Below, piece after piece: positions 41,829 through 51,346 of a DNA stretch of 64,000 nucleotides (the stretch's first letter is position 1; every line of letters begins with the position of its first letter). This stretch comes from an uncultured Candidatus Actinomarina sp. (GTDB lineage: Bacteria > Actinomycetota > Acidimicrobiia > Actinomarinales > Actinomarinaceae): assembly GCA_902571385.1 (NCBI GenBank), contig CACGBK010000001.1, positions 62,001-126,000 on the forward strand, read 5' to 3'. The translations under genes and the position numbers were made by a program. The notes beneath the pieces were generated by a model. The model did no database searches, was not told the origin of the DNA, and was given only the letters and a program-made list of their open reading frames with translations.

Positions 41829-43513
41829 ACGAAAATCTAGAAGCCTTATCTGAAGATTTTTTTCAAAACTCTTTATCTAGCTCTCCAACATCAGCAATGA
41901 TGAGAGGATACAAGGAATATTTTGATCAATTAGAAGAACTTACAGACGAAACTTTTGAAGAGGAAGCTCTGAGAGTTGACGGTTTTATTTCAAGATTAAA
42001 AAATATAGATCCTAGCTCCCTATCAAATCGAGAAAAGGTAACACATGGAATGTTAGAATTTGCTTTAAGCTCAACCAAAGACTCCCTTTTAGACAGAAGT
42101 TGGGAATTTGGTGCTGGCGTGTCAGGATTTACGGGATATTTGATAGATTATAATCAACAGATGTTTGTACCTGATTTAGAGGCAGCAGACATGCTTTTAA
42201 AAAGACTAGAACTCTACGAAAGACTATATATTCAAATTTCGGCGGTCCAAAAAGAGGGTCTAAATAACAACAGGGTTGCTACAGAAAGAAACTTGTTAAG
42301 AACTATTGATCAATTAGAAAACTATTTGAATACATCAGCTGATAGTGACCCATTGTTATTAATAAATTTCTCACCAGAGATATCTGATTCTGAAATATCA
42401 AGCTGGAAAGAAAAAGCAATAGAAATTATTACAGCAAAAATTAGACCAACTGTATTAGATTATCTTGAACAGTTGAAAACGGAGCACCTTCCCAAAGGAC
42501 GTTCAGACGAAAAATCGGGAATTATGTGGATTGAAGGTGGAGAAGATCTTTATTTAAGGGCATTAAGAAAATATACCGGGCATAAAAATACTACAGTAAA
42601 AGAAGTCCATGAGATTGGTTTATCTGAAATTGAAAGATTAAAAATAGAATTTTTCGAAGTTGGAAAAAATGTTTTTCAAAATGTTTCTTCACCCCAGGAT
42701 GTCATATCAAAAATGCAAACGGACCCTTCTATGAGATATGAAAATAAAGAACAAATGTTGCAGATTGCTATTGACACCATAGAAAGAGCATACAAACCTC
42801 TTGCAGAGTGGTTTACTATTTTTCCAAAATCTCCATGTAAGGTCTTACCTGTACCTGAAGCATCTGAACAGCATGCACCTCCTGCATATTATTATCCACC
42901 ACTTCCGGACGGATCAAGAGACGGAACATATTTTCTTAATACATATAAAGCTGAGTCAAAAAGTATATTTGAAGCAGAATCAGTAGCTTTTCATGAAGCA
43001 ATTCCTGGCCATCATCTTGATAGAACAATTGCAGTTGAATTAAAAAATGTTCCAAATTTTCAAAAATATGTAGCCTCAACAGCATTTGTAGAAGGCTGGG
43101 GACTGTATTCAGAACAATTAGCTAATGAAATGGGTCTTTATTCTAACGATATACAGCAACTTGGAAGACTCGGAAATGATGCATGGAGAGCATGTCGTTT
43201 AGTTCTTGATACTGGAATGCATGGAATGGGATGGTCGAGAGAAAGTGCAATAAAATTTTTCAGAGAAAATTCACCAATTGAAGAGATAAATTCAAATATT
43301 GAAACTGATAGATACATTGCCTGGCCTGGCCAAGCTTGTTCTTATAAAATGGGTCAATTGAAAATTGAAGAGTTAAGAAGGAAAGCTGAAAATGAGCTAG
43401 GTGATAAATTTGATATTAGATACTTTCATGATGAAGTTTTGTGCGATGGGGGAATTACTCTTCCTATTTTGGAAAATAAGATTGAATCCTTTATTCAAGA
43501 ACACAAAGTATAA
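41825..43513 (+). CDS. DUF885-family metallopeptidase-like protein
   Basis: 562 residues, helical. The zinc-site HEAIPGHHLDR near residue 390 (H-E-x3-G-H) identifies DUF885, with YYYPPLPDGSRDGTY and STAFVEGWGLYSE beside it. Members are putative cytosolic or periplasmic zinc peptidases. No signal peptide is present here. It overlaps the channel gene by 4 nt. Confidence 0.87.
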   Translation: MNENLEALSEDFFQNSLSSSPTSAMMRGYKEYFDQLEELTDETFEEEALRVDGFISRLKNIDPSSLSNREKVTHGMLEFALSSTKDSLLDRSWEFGAGVSGFTGYLIDYNQQMFVPDLEAADMLLKRLELYERLYIQISAVQKEGLNNNRVATERNLLRTIDQLENYLNTSADSDPLLLINFSPEISDSEISSWKEKAIEIITAKIRPTVLDYLEQLKTEHLPKGRSDEKSGIMWIEGGEDLYLRALRKYTGHKNTTVKEVHEIGLSEIERLKIEFFEVGKNVFQNVSSPQDVISKMQTDPSMRYENKEQMLQIAIDTIERAYKPLAEWFTIFPKSPCKVLPVPEASEQHAPPAYYYPPLPDGSRDGTYFLNTYKAESKSIFEAESVAFHEAIPGHHLDRTIAVELKNVPNFQKYVASTAFVEGWGLYSEQLANEMGLYSNDIQQLGRLGNDAWRACRLVLDTGMHGMGWSRESAIKFFRENSPIEEINSNIETDRYIAWPGQACSYKMGQLKIEELRRKAENELGDKFDIRYFHDEVLCDGGITLPILENKIESFIQEHKV

Positions 43514-43523
43514 AGCTCGATAG

Positions 43524-43907
43524 CTATTTTCTTATTGATTTATCTGACTTTTTAACAATTTCGTTTTTGTAACTTTGGTGAATTTCTTTTTCTTTATTTT
43601 TAGATTCTACTTTTTGGTTGGAAATTTCGTTTTCAAGTAACAATACTTTTTTTTTCAGTTTATCTATTGTGTCTTTCATTTCATATATAATTTTTATTCC
43701 ATCTAGGTTTATACCTCTTTGTGATAAATCCTGGATTTGTATAAGTTTATCAATATCATTTTGAGAATAACGTCTGGTTCCTCCACCAGTTCTAAATGGC
43801 TTAATAAGACCTTTATTTTCATAAGTTCTAATAGTTTGCTGATGAATACCTGATAGCGATGAAGCTACTGAAATAAAATATATTGCATTTGACTCTTCGC
43901 TATTCAT
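43524..43907 (-). CDS. hspR: Heat-shock repressor HspR (MerR family)
   Basis: 127 residues. The MerR-type winged helix is seen as IHQQTIRTYENKGLI then GTRRYSQNDIDKLI, and a long C-terminal helix with coiled-coil character follows. HspR represses the dnaK operon in actinobacteria with DnaK as co-repressor. It is the last gene of the operon, and its ATG overlaps the dnaJ stop by 8 nt. A palindrome upstream of the operon at 47314-47337 is its probable site. Confidence 0.92.
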   Translation of the reverse strand: MNSEESNAIYFISVASSLSGIHQQTIRTYENKGLIKPFRTGGGTRRYSQNDIDKLIQIQDLSQRGINLDGIKIIYEMKDTIDKLKKKVLLLENEISNQKVESKNKEKEIHQSYKNEIVKKSDKSIRK

Positions 43908-44766
43908 CTAAATACTTTCTTGGAGAATCTCCAGATTCAAACTGGTCTCGAAATTTCTCTAAATGTTTTTTAGCTGATCTAGATAAATTTGTCGGAGGTA
44001 TTATAAATACTTTTACATAAAGGTCCCCAGATCTTCTTCCCTGAGGGGCAATTCCCTCTCCTCGGATTTTGAATGTTTTTCCACTAGGGGTACCTGAAGG
44101 GATCTTTAAAGTAACAGATTTGCTAAGTGTTGGAATTTTAATACTTGCACCTAAAGCTGCTTCAGTAAATAAAAGTGGAACTTCAAGAATTAAATCCATG
44201 TTGCTTCTTTTAAAAAATTTGTGAGGTTCAACTGATACTTGAACGAGTAGATCTCCATCAGGAGCACCTGCAGCACCAGGTCCACCTCTGCCTCTAAGCC
44301 TTATGACGCTACCATTATCCACTCCGGCAGGAACTTTAACTTTGATTGATTCCTCAAGCGGAAGAACAACCTCAATGCCTGATGCAGCCTCATTAAATGA
44401 TATATTTATATTTGTTTGGTATGTTTGTCCTTTTCGCCTTCCACCAAATCCAAAAATGTCTCCTAAGTTCTCAAATATATCGCCAAAATCATCGACAGTA
44501 AAACCTTGGCTTGTAAAACCACCAAAACCTGACGCACCCATTGTTCTAATTTGGTCATATTCTTGTTTTTTTCTTTCATCTCCTAAGACTGAATGAGCTT
44601 CTGATACTTCCTTAAACTTTTTTTCTGCTTCTAAGTCTCCTGGGTTTAGGTCTGGATGATTTTCACGAGCAAGTTTTTTATATGCCTTTTTTATTTCTTC
44701 TATGCTTGCATTCTGTGGAACACCAAGGGTTGCATAGAAGTTTTTGTCAAGCCAGTCTCTACTCAC
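43900..44766 (-). CDS. dnaJ: DnaJ-family co-chaperone without zinc domain
   Basis: 288 residues. The J domain carries His-Pro-Asp at 37-39 (ARENHPDLNPG). A Gly/Phe-rich linker (GASGFGGF, GDIFGFGG) follows. The substrate-binding C-terminal domains come directly after, without the four CxxCxGxG repeats of type I DnaJ. It is therefore a type II (CbpA-like) protein in the position where actinobacteria normally have zinc-bearing DnaJ. The start is GTG, overlapping grpE by 8 nt. Confidence 0.93.
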   Translation of the reverse strand: MSRDWLDKNFYATLGVPQNASIEEIKKAYKKLARENHPDLNPGDLEAEKKFKEVSEAHSVLGDERKKQEYDQIRTMGASGFGGFTSQGFTVDDFGDIFENLGDIFGFGGRRKGQTYQTNINISFNEAASGIEVVLPLEESIKVKVPAGVDNGSVIRLRGRGGPGAAGAPDGDLLVQVSVEPHKFFKRSNMDLILEVPLLFTEAALGASIKIPTLSKSVTLKIPSGTPSGKTFKIRGEGIAPQGRRSGDLYVKVFIIPPTNLSRSAKKHLEKFRDQFESGDSPRKYLDE

Positions 44767-45253
44767 TTTTAACTTTTACCATTGCAGGGCGAATTAAATT
44801 ACCTTGGAATAGATATCCTTTTCTTAACACAGCTTCTACTTTTTGAGTGTCACCCTCACCGCTATGCTCAACTGCTTCGTGAATGTTTGGATCAAAATCA
44901 TCTCCAACAGATCCAACTTCTTCAACTTGTAAACTTTCTAAAAGAGACGTTAGTAGGCTACTGAAAGTTTCAATTTCTTTATTAACTTCATCCTGTGACA
45001 GGGCAATTTCAAAATTATCAACAAGAGGAAAAAGAGATTCAACAAAGTAGGCCATTGATGCAGTTCCAATACTTTCTTTTTCTTTTTCAGATCGTTTTTT
45101 ATAATTATCAAAATCTGCAGCGAGTCTTAGATAGTCATCTTTTATTTTTTCATATTCAGAAAGAGAAATATTATCTTCATCTATTTTTTTACTCTCATTT
45201 ATTTCTTCTGAAGAATGATTATCTAAATCATCTGAAGATTCCTCTTTATTCAT
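44759..45253 (-). CDS. grpE: Nucleotide exchange factor GrpE
   Basis: 164 residues. An acidic N-terminal tail and long coiled coil ([21 protein letters not shown]) are followed by the beta domain ending [18 protein letters not shown]. It releases ADP from DnaK. Its ATG overlaps the dnaK stop by 8 nt (ATGAATAA). Confidence 0.95.
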   Translation of the reverse strand: MNKEESSDDLDNHSSEEINESKKIDEDNISLSEYEKIKDDYLRLAADFDNYKKRSEKEKESIGTASMAYFVESLFPLVDNFEIALSQDEVNKEIETFSSLLTSLLESLQVEEVGSVGDDFDPNIHEAVEHSGEGDTQKVEAVLRKGYLFQGNLIRPAMVKVKSE

Positions 45254-47054
45254 CCTCTATAACTTCACCTTCGACTATGTCATCTGACTCATCTGAAGAT
45301 GTGTTTGATGTGTCATTTTGTGCGTCTGCATAAAGTTTTTCTGCAAATGACTGGCTTGCTTTTGTTAGATCTTCAATTGCTAACTTAAGATCATTTATTG
45401 GAATGTCTTCATTTTCAAGAAGTTTTTTTAATTTATCATTAGCTTCAGTTATAGCTCCTGCCTCTTCATCAGTTGCTTTATCTTTATTTTCTTCAAGCAT
45501 TTTTTCCGTTGAAGTCACCATGCCTTCAGCCATATTTCTTGTTTCAACAAGCTCTTTCTTTTTAGCATCTTCGTTGGCATGCTGTTCAGCATCTTTTATC
45601 ATTCTGTCAATCTCATCATCTTCTAAAGCAGTACCACCAGTGATAGTTATTGCTTGCTCTTTTCCTGTACCAAGATCTTTAGCATTTACATTTACTATCC
45701 CGTTTGCATCAATATCAAAAGTAACCTCTATTTGAGGAGTTCCTGCCATAGCTGCCGGTATGTCTGTCAGTGTAAATCTACCAAGCGATTTGTTTCCAGA
45801 GGCAACTTCTCTTTCGCCTTGTAAGATATGAATTTCTACTTGAGTTTGGTTATTTTCTGCTGTACTAAACACCTCAGATCTTTTAGTTGGGATTGTTGTA
45901 TTTCTCTCAATCATTTTTGTCATGATTCCACCCTTAGTTTCTACACCTAACGTGAGAGGAGTAACATCTAAAAGAAGAACATCTTTTACATCACCTTTTA
46001 GTACACCTGCTTGTATAGCTGCTCCTGAGGCAACAACTTCATCAGGATTAACACCTTTGTGAGGATCTTTACCTGTTAAAGACTTTACTAATTCTTGTAC
46101 TGACGGCATACGAGTAGATCCACCAACTAAAATAATATGGTCAATATCAGAATATTTCATACCTGCATCTTTTAAAGCACTTTCAACAGGCTCTTTTGTT
46201 CTCTCAACTAAATCTGATGTTATTTTTTCAAATTCAGATCGATTCAGTTTTTCAAGCAAATGCTGAGGTCCTGCATCATTAGCAGTTATGAATGGTAAAT
46301 TAATTTCAGTCTCACTTGTAGACGAAAGTTCAATTTTAGCCTTTTCTGCACCTTCTTGAACTCTTTGAATTGCCATTTTGTCAGTCGATAAATCAATACC
46401 TGTTGATGATTTAAATTTTTCAATAAGCCAATCCATGATTCTTTGGTCCCAATCATCTCCACCTAATTTTGAGTCTCCTGAAGTTGATTTGACTTCGAAA
46501 ACGCCCTCAGAAATTTCCAAAATTGAGACATCAAAAGTACCTCCACCGAGATCAAAAACAAGAATTTTTTGATCTTCATTATTTTCTAAACCATATGCTA
46601 ACGAGGCTGCTGTAGGCTCATTTATTATCCTCAAAACTTCTAATCCAGCAATTTGTCCAGCCTCTTTAGTAGCTTGTCTCTCTGCATCGTTAAAATATGC
46701 AGGAACAGTAATTACAGCTTCTGTTACGTCATCACCCAAATAAGCCTCTGCATCTCTTTTTAATTTTTGTAATATACGAGCTGAAATTTCTTGAGGGGTA
46801 TAATCTTTACCTTCAAAATTCTCTTTCCAATTAGTTCCGATATCTCTTTTAATCGATCTAACAGTGTTATCAGGATTAGTTATTGCTTGTCTTTTAGCTA
46901 GTTCTCCAACAAGAACATCGTCAGATTTGAAAGCAACAATTGAGGGAGTTGTTCTATTTCCTTCAGCATTTGCAATTACTGTTGGCTCTCCACCCTCTAG
47001 TACTGCTACTACACTATTTGTGGTTCCTAAGTCAATTCCTACGGCTTTACCCAT
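45246..47054 (-). CDS. dnaK: Molecular chaperone DnaK
   Basis: 602 residues from ATG 47054 ([18 protein letters not shown]), preceded by AAAGGA. The ATPase domain has [12 protein letters not shown] and [10 protein letters not shown]. The substrate domain and an acidic, Asn/Ser-rich C-terminal tail follow. It is the Hsp70 chaperone and the co-repressor for HspR. The operon order is zinc-finger protein, dnaK, grpE, dnaJ, hspR. Confidence 0.98.
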   Translation of the reverse strand: MGKAVGIDLGTTNSVVAVLEGGEPTVIANAEGNRTTPSIVAFKSDDVLVGELAKRQAITNPDNTVRSIKRDIGTNWKENFEGKDYTPQEISARILQKLKRDAEAYLGDDVTEAVITVPAYFNDAERQATKEAGQIAGLEVLRIINEPTAASLAYGLENNEDQKILVFDLGGGTFDVSILEISEGVFEVKSTSGDSKLGGDDWDQRIMDWLIEKFKSSTGIDLSTDKMAIQRVQEGAEKAKIELSSTSETEINLPFITANDAGPQHLLEKLNRSEFEKITSDLVERTKEPVESALKDAGMKYSDIDHIILVGGSTRMPSVQELVKSLTGKDPHKGVNPDEVVASGAAIQAGVLKGDVKDVLLLDVTPLTLGVETKGGIMTKMIERNTTIPTKRSEVFSTAENNQTQVEIHILQGEREVASGNKSLGRFTLTDIPAAMAGTPQIEVTFDIDANGIVNVNAKDLGTGKEQAITITGGTALEDDEIDRMIKDAEQHANEDAKKKELVETRNMAEGMVTSTEKMLEENKDKATDEEAGAITEANDKLKKLLENEDIPINDLKLAIEDLTKASQSFAEKLYADAQNDTSNTSSDESDDIVEGEVIEDE

Positions 47055-47074
47055 GTTTACCAATCCTTTCTAAA

Positions 47075-47278
47075 TTATGTTTGCGGTTCTTGTTCTCTTG
47101 CCAAATGACCCCTTACTCTCGGATAGGAGATAGGAGCATGCAAAAAACAATACTTTTTCTTGTTGTACATACTTATGACTGTTTCACACGTATCAAATTC
47201 ACAGACTCTTCCAGAAGTGTATTTTTTGGAACGCCTTACACCAGGCTTAACTGTTGATGCGGTTAATGTACTGCTCAT
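47075..47278 (-). CDS. Small zinc-finger protein heading the dnaK operon
   Basis: Sixty-seven residues. The core VCEFDTCETVISMYNKKKYC then FLHAPISYPRVRG has the spacing C-x4-C-x12-C-x2-H, identical to the protein at 25890-26084, and the same Y-PRVRG tail. N-terminal halves are basic and align from the first residue. It ends 20 nt before dnaK on the same strand. A GAAAGGAAT Shine-Dalgarno precedes the ATG, and a HAIR-like palindrome lies further up. Function unknown; being the first gene of a stress operon twice suggests a stress-linked role. Confidence 0.8.
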   Translation of the reverse strand: MSSTLTASTVKPGVRRSKKYTSGRVCEFDTCETVISMYNKKKYCFLHAPISYPRVRGHLAREQEPQT

Positions 47279-47313
47279 TTTATTCCTTTCAATCTTACCT
47301 AATATATTGATAT

Positions 47314-47337
47314 AATCTAAGTAAAAATACTTAGATT
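47314..47337. promoter_or_regulatory. HAIR-like inverted repeat, probable HspR operator
   Basis: AATCTAAGTA (47314-47323) and TACTTAGATT (47328-47337) are perfect 10-nt arms with a 4-nt AAAA centre. The core CTAAGT-N6-ACTTAG is close to the actinobacterial HAIR consensus CTTGAGT-N7-ACTCAAG. It lies about 36 nt upstream of the operon start, next to AT-rich -10-like sequence. Confidence 0.65.
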
Positions 47338-47426
47338 TAATATAAATATAGTAATGTTATAAATTTATGCAAACTTTTTATAAAAAATGTCTACGTTCAG
47401 TCGTTTTAGATAACATATACCCTTGA

Positions 47427-47432
47427 TATCAT
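47427..47432 (+). promoter_or_regulatory. -10 box of leaderless promoter for proC
   Basis: TATCAT ends 6 nt before ATG 47439, with no Shine-Dalgarno. Confidence 0.45.
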
Positions 47433-47438
47433 TAAGAA

Positions 47439-48230
47439 ATGGATCAAACAAATCTTCATATTATTGGACTAGGTAATCTTGGAATGTCATTTTTAGGTGG
47501 CTTTAAAACCATAAATTCAGACCTAAATTTTAATCTCTATGAAAGTAACGAAAAAACAAGAGACCTATTAATACAAGATGGTTGGGAAAATGTTTATTCC
47601 AGTATTGAATCTATTAGTAATGGAATAATTTTGTTGTGTATAAAACCAAATGATTTAAATGATTTTATTCTTGAGAACAAAGCAAAAATTCACACTGATG
47701 TTTTAATATGTTCTTCACTTGCTGGAGTTTCTGTAAAAACATTTGAATCACAATTTGAAAACAAGATTATTAGATTAATGCCTAATCTAGCAATCAAACA
47801 AAAATCAGGTTTCATACCATTTACTAGAAACTACACAGACGACTATCTTAATTTTGTCGAAATATTAAACACTCTAGGATCTACTCAAGAATACGACGAA
47901 GGTCTTTTTCATATTATTACTGCAATATATGGCAGTGGGCCAGCTTGGTATTTTGAACTGTCTGCAAAGATAGTTAACTCTGCGGTGAATCTTGGAATGG
48001 ATGAAAGCGATGCCAAGACAATAGTAAGCAATCTACTATCTTCTTTACCACATTTGACTGGCGAAAAAGACTTTAATGAAATAGTTGAAAATATAAAATC
48101 TCCAAAAGGGACAACCGAAGCCGGTATAAATTCGCTTGAAAATAATTCATTTGATAAAATTATTTATGAAGCAATTGAGTCTGCTGTAGAGCGTTCGATA
48201 GAAATATCTAAAGCGATGGAAAATGAATAA
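47439..48230 (+). CDS. proC: Pyrroline-5-carboxylate reductase
   Basis: 263 residues. The N-terminal NAD(P) fold starts HIIGLGNLGMSFLGG. RLMPNLAIK and YGSGPAWYFEL follow, then the C-terminal signature SPKGTTEAGINSLE. It reduces P5C to proline. It overlaps the following Fe-S oxidoreductase gene by 8 nt (ATGAATAA), though their roles are not obviously linked. Confidence 0.93.
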   Translation: MDQTNLHIIGLGNLGMSFLGGFKTINSDLNFNLYESNEKTRDLLIQDGWENVYSSIESISNGIILLCIKPNDLNDFILENKAKIHTDVLICSSLAGVSVKTFESQFENKIIRLMPNLAIKQKSGFIPFTRNYTDDYLNFVEILNTLGSTQEYDEGLFHIITAIYGSGPAWYFELSAKIVNSAVNLGMDESDAKTIVSNLLSSLPHLTGEKDFNEIVENIKSPKGTTEAGINSLENNSFDKIIYEAIESAVERSIEISKAMENE

Positions 48231-50382
48231 ACAAAAACCAACAAGGCAAGTTAATGATTATGTTCTGTTATTTTCTGCAGGTGCTGCATTATCAGTAGTA
48301 TTTTTGTGGTTAGCAAGTTATATCTTTCCAGAAGGGGAAATAATTGGGGGAAGACGGGTTTTTGAAAATATTCCTAAATCAATTCAATATATATTTTATA
48401 TACTGAGTGCTGCTTCAGTTTTTATTTGTGGTTATCTGTTTTCTCTTCGTGCAAAAAATTGGTCTAGGGGTACAGAAGAAAAGAGAAAAGTTAAATTATC
48501 GAAAAGAATCTTAAGTTTCTTCGATGGAATATTAATGAGGACAACTCTTCGATTTAAAGCGGCTGGAGTAATGCATTCGATGATTTACCTTGGATTTTTA
48601 GGTTTATTTGCAGGTACTATCACACTTGAAATACATCATTTGATGCCTCCTTCATTGAAATTTTTACAGGGCACAACATATATTGTTTATTCTTTTTCTC
48701 TAGAACTCGCCTCACTTCTTTACCTAGGCGGTCTTGGATGGGCTTTTTATAGACGAATATTTGGAACTGAAGATAGGATCAAAACTAAAACTAAGATGGA
48801 TGATTATCTAACATTATCACTTTTAGCCTTTATGGGAATATCTGGGCTTACAACAGAAGCTGGAAGAATTCTTGTAGAAGGGTTTCCAAACTATGAAAAA
48901 TGGAGTTTTGTTGGCTATTACATTGCAACCTTGCTTCCTTTTGATGATGGAATTTTATTCCACAGGGTTTCATGGATACTCCATACAGTAAGCTTTTTTG
49001 TATTTTTACTTGTATTACCACAATCAAAATTAAGACATATTGTTACTTCGCCATCAAATATGTTTTTAAGTCCTAAAGATAGGCCAAAAGGGGCAATGAG
49101 AGACATTGGAAATCTAATGGAGGCTGAGGATATAGAGACAGTCGGTGCTGAATTAATTGAAAATTTTACCTGGAAACAACTACTTGATCTCGACGCCTGC
49201 ACTGTTTGTGGTAGATGTACATCTGTTTGTCCAGCAAATCTTACTGGTAAGCCCCTAGACCCCCGTGAAATAATATTGAAAGTTGGACAAGTAATGTCTG
49301 AGAGTGGAGACCCAGCTGTTCCAGCAACAGTATCAACCCCTATAGATTTAAAAGTAAAGTCATCAAGTGTATTTGATCGTATCACTCCAGAAGAACTTTG
49401 GGCATGTACGTCTTGTAAGGCGTGCGATGAAATTTGTCCTGTAAATATTGAGATTTTAGACAAAATATTAGACATGAGAAGATACCTAGCACTTATGGCT
49501 TCAGATTTTCCTTCAGAATTAGGTAAAGCTTATGTGGCGATGGAAAACTCTTCAAATCCTTGGGGCGCTTCACAAGAAGATAGAATGAAATGGTCAGAAG
49601 ATTTAGAATTTGATGTACCTTTACTAGATGAAACCAACAAAGAGAAAGTTGAATATCTTTACTGGATTGGATGTGCAGGTGCATTTGATGATAGAAACGT
49701 ACCAGTCACCAAAGCAGTTGCGACCTTACTTAAACGAGCAAACGTATCGTATGCTGTACTTGGAACTAAAGAAGTTTGCACAGGTGACTCAGCAAGAAGA
49801 ACAGGAAATGAATTTGTCTTTCAACAATTAGCTATTCAAAATATAGAGACTATGAATAATTTGGATGTCAAAAAAGTTATAACTCAATGTCCTCATTGTT
49901 TTAATACAATATCAAATGAATATCCCCAACTAGGTGGAAATTTTGAAGTTATTCATCACAGCCAACTGTTAACGGAGCTTGTTCAGTCTGGAAAAATTGA
50001 AGTAGGAACAAGTGAAGAACCACACGTCATTACTTATCATGACTCTTGTTACCTTGGAAGGCATAATGATATCTATACTGCGCCAAGAGAAATTGTAGGG
50101 TCAATAGGTGGGATTGAAATTAGAGAAATGAAGAGACAAGGAACAAACAGTTTTTGTTGCGGCGCCGGTGGAGGACGAATGTGGATGGAAGAAGCGACCG
50201 GAAAAAAAGTAAATATTGAAAGAGTAGAGGAAGCAATTGAAACTGGTGCCAACGAGGTTGCTGTAGCATGCCCCTTCTGTTACATAATGATGGATGATGG
50301 AATGAAAGAACTTGGACAGGGTGATAACGTCAGGGTTAGAGATGTATCATTAATTTTGCTTGATAACTTAAGAAAAGATTAA
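48223..50382 (+). CDS. Membrane (Fe-S) oxidoreductase, heterodisulfide reductase-like
   Basis: 719 residues. About five N-terminal membrane helices (to residue 260) resemble the heme b subunit NarI. A bis-[4Fe-4S] domain follows: CTVCGRCTSVCPANLTG and CTSCKACDEICPVNIE. Two C-terminal CCG domains follow, with the second ending in NSFCCGAGGGRM. This layout matches actinobacterial 'FeS oxidoreductase' fusions of NarI-, HdrC- and HdrB-like parts, thought to pass electrons from flavoproteins (for example acyl-CoA oxidation) to quinone. Partner unknown. Confidence 0.88.
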   Translation: MNKQKPTRQVNDYVLLFSAGAALSVVFLWLASYIFPEGEIIGGRRVFENIPKSIQYIFYILSAASVFICGYLFSLRAKNWSRGTEEKRKVKLSKRILSFFDGILMRTTLRFKAAGVMHSMIYLGFLGLFAGTITLEIHHLMPPSLKFLQGTTYIVYSFSLELASLLYLGGLGWAFYRRIFGTEDRIKTKTKMDDYLTLSLLAFMGISGLTTEAGRILVEGFPNYEKWSFVGYYIATLLPFDDGILFHRVSWILHTVSFFVFLLVLPQSKLRHIVTSPSNMFLSPKDRPKGAMRDIGNLMEAEDIETVGAELIENFTWKQLLDLDACTVCGRCTSVCPANLTGKPLDPREIILKVGQVMSESGDPAVPATVSTPIDLKVKSSSVFDRITPEELWACTSCKACDEICPVNIEILDKILDMRRYLALMASDFPSELGKAYVAMENSSNPWGASQEDRMKWSEDLEFDVPLLDETNKEKVEYLYWIGCAGAFDDRNVPVTKAVATLLKRANVSYAVLGTKEVCTGDSARRTGNEFVFQQLAIQNIETMNNLDVKKVITQCPHCFNTISNEYPQLGGNFEVIHHSQLLTELVQSGKIEVGTSEEPHVITYHDSCYLGRHNDIYTAPREIVGSIGGIEIREMKRQGTNSFCCGAGGGRMWMEEATGKKVNIERVEEAIETGANEVAVACPFCYIMMDDGMKELGQGDNVRVRDVSLILLDNLRKD

Positions 50383-50696
50383 ATATTTTTGCCCATAAAG
50401 AATTTGCCAAGCTCACCATTTGAGATTTTTATACTGTAAATTATATAAATAGCAGTTGTTAAATTACCCAAAGTGGCAAGAAAAACTAACCAAATTATTG
50501 AATTAAATGCCTTTTCTTTAAAAACAATCCATATTCCTACAAAAATAAATCCTGCGTATAAGTCCACAAGAGAAACAACTCCCCAGGGTAAAGTTGGAAT
50601 TATAGAATCAAATAAAGAAACTTGAGTTTGAGCCCAAAATATGACAGACACCATCGATATACTTATCAGATAAGCTGCTATTTTTGTTATAGTCAT
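50379..50696 (-). CDS. Small four-span membrane protein, DUF1475-like
   Basis: 105 residues, about three to four membrane helices. LPWGVVSLVDLYAGFIFVGIW and TLGNLTTAIYIIYS resemble the DUF1475 family, whose function is unknown. The stop overlaps the convergent Fe-S gene by 4 nt. Confidence 0.6.
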   Translation of the reverse strand: MTITKIAAYLISISMVSVIFWAQTQVSLFDSIIPTLPWGVVSLVDLYAGFIFVGIWIVFKEKAFNSIIWLVFLATLGNLTTAIYIIYSIKISNGELGKFFMGKNI

Positions 50697-50725
50697 ACAT
50701 TAGATTCTAAGAAACAGATAGGTAT

Positions 50726-51346
50726 ATGAGAATAAATAGAAAAGTAATTTTAAAAATTCTGAAGCTAGATAAGAATATTTATAATGAGCTAGCTTCTGAA
50801 CCATCTAACTTTCAAATCGCTGTCGGTATATATGTTTCAGGATTTTTATTAAGTGGTATTGCTATTTTGAGTTTTTTGAGAACTTCTTTGTCATATCTTG
50901 AAGAAAATCTGAGCTTGATTGTAGGGACCTTACCAATTGAGACTGTAAATGAGTTAAATAATTTGATTAATGAATTTGAAAATACATTTAATTCACAAGA
51001 AATATTTAGTCTTTTACTAAGTTATCTAATATCAAGCTTTAGTTCTGGATTTATTGGAGTTGGAATAGTCTATCTACTTCTCACTAGATTTTTTAGGAAA
51101 GAATCAAACTTTAAACAAGTAGGAATCATTTATGGATTTTCAAACTTACCCGTTTTTCTAAATGGGATAATTTTCTTTACTAATTCAATTCCTCTCCAAA
51201 TATTTCTAATTATTGGTACAGCAATTTTTGCTCTAGTGTGTCTCGGCTCAGGACTTAAGCAGACTTATCTTTTGAGAAATATTGAAGCATTCCTCCTTGT
51301 TGTTGTATCTGGTTTTGGTAGTTCGCTTTTTTCACAACTGATTTAA
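50726..51346 (+). CDS. Four- to five-span membrane protein, Yip1-like
   Basis: 206 residues with membrane spans near residues 30-50, 95-120, 135-160 and 175-200. The order and the LLxxxxLRKxSxFKQ-like loop suggest Yip1 (DUF1282)-type proteins, but no motif is decisive. It ends directly before the MobA-like gene (51346/51347). Function unknown. Confidence 0.5.
   Translation: MRINRKVILKILKLDKNIYNELASEPSNFQIAVGIYVSGFLLSGIAILSFLRTSLSYLEENLSLIVGTLPIETVNELNNLINEFENTFNSQEIFSLLLSYLISSFSSGFIGVGIVYLLLTRFFRKESNFKQVGIIYGFSNLPVFLNGIIFFTNSIPLQIFLIIGTAIFALVCLGSGLKQTYLLRNIEAFLLVVVSGFGSSLFSQLI

Noticed and set aside
45403-47073. Long antisense frames opposite dnaK
   Set aside because: They are shadows caused by codon use of dnaK; composition is Ser/Pro-rich without motifs.
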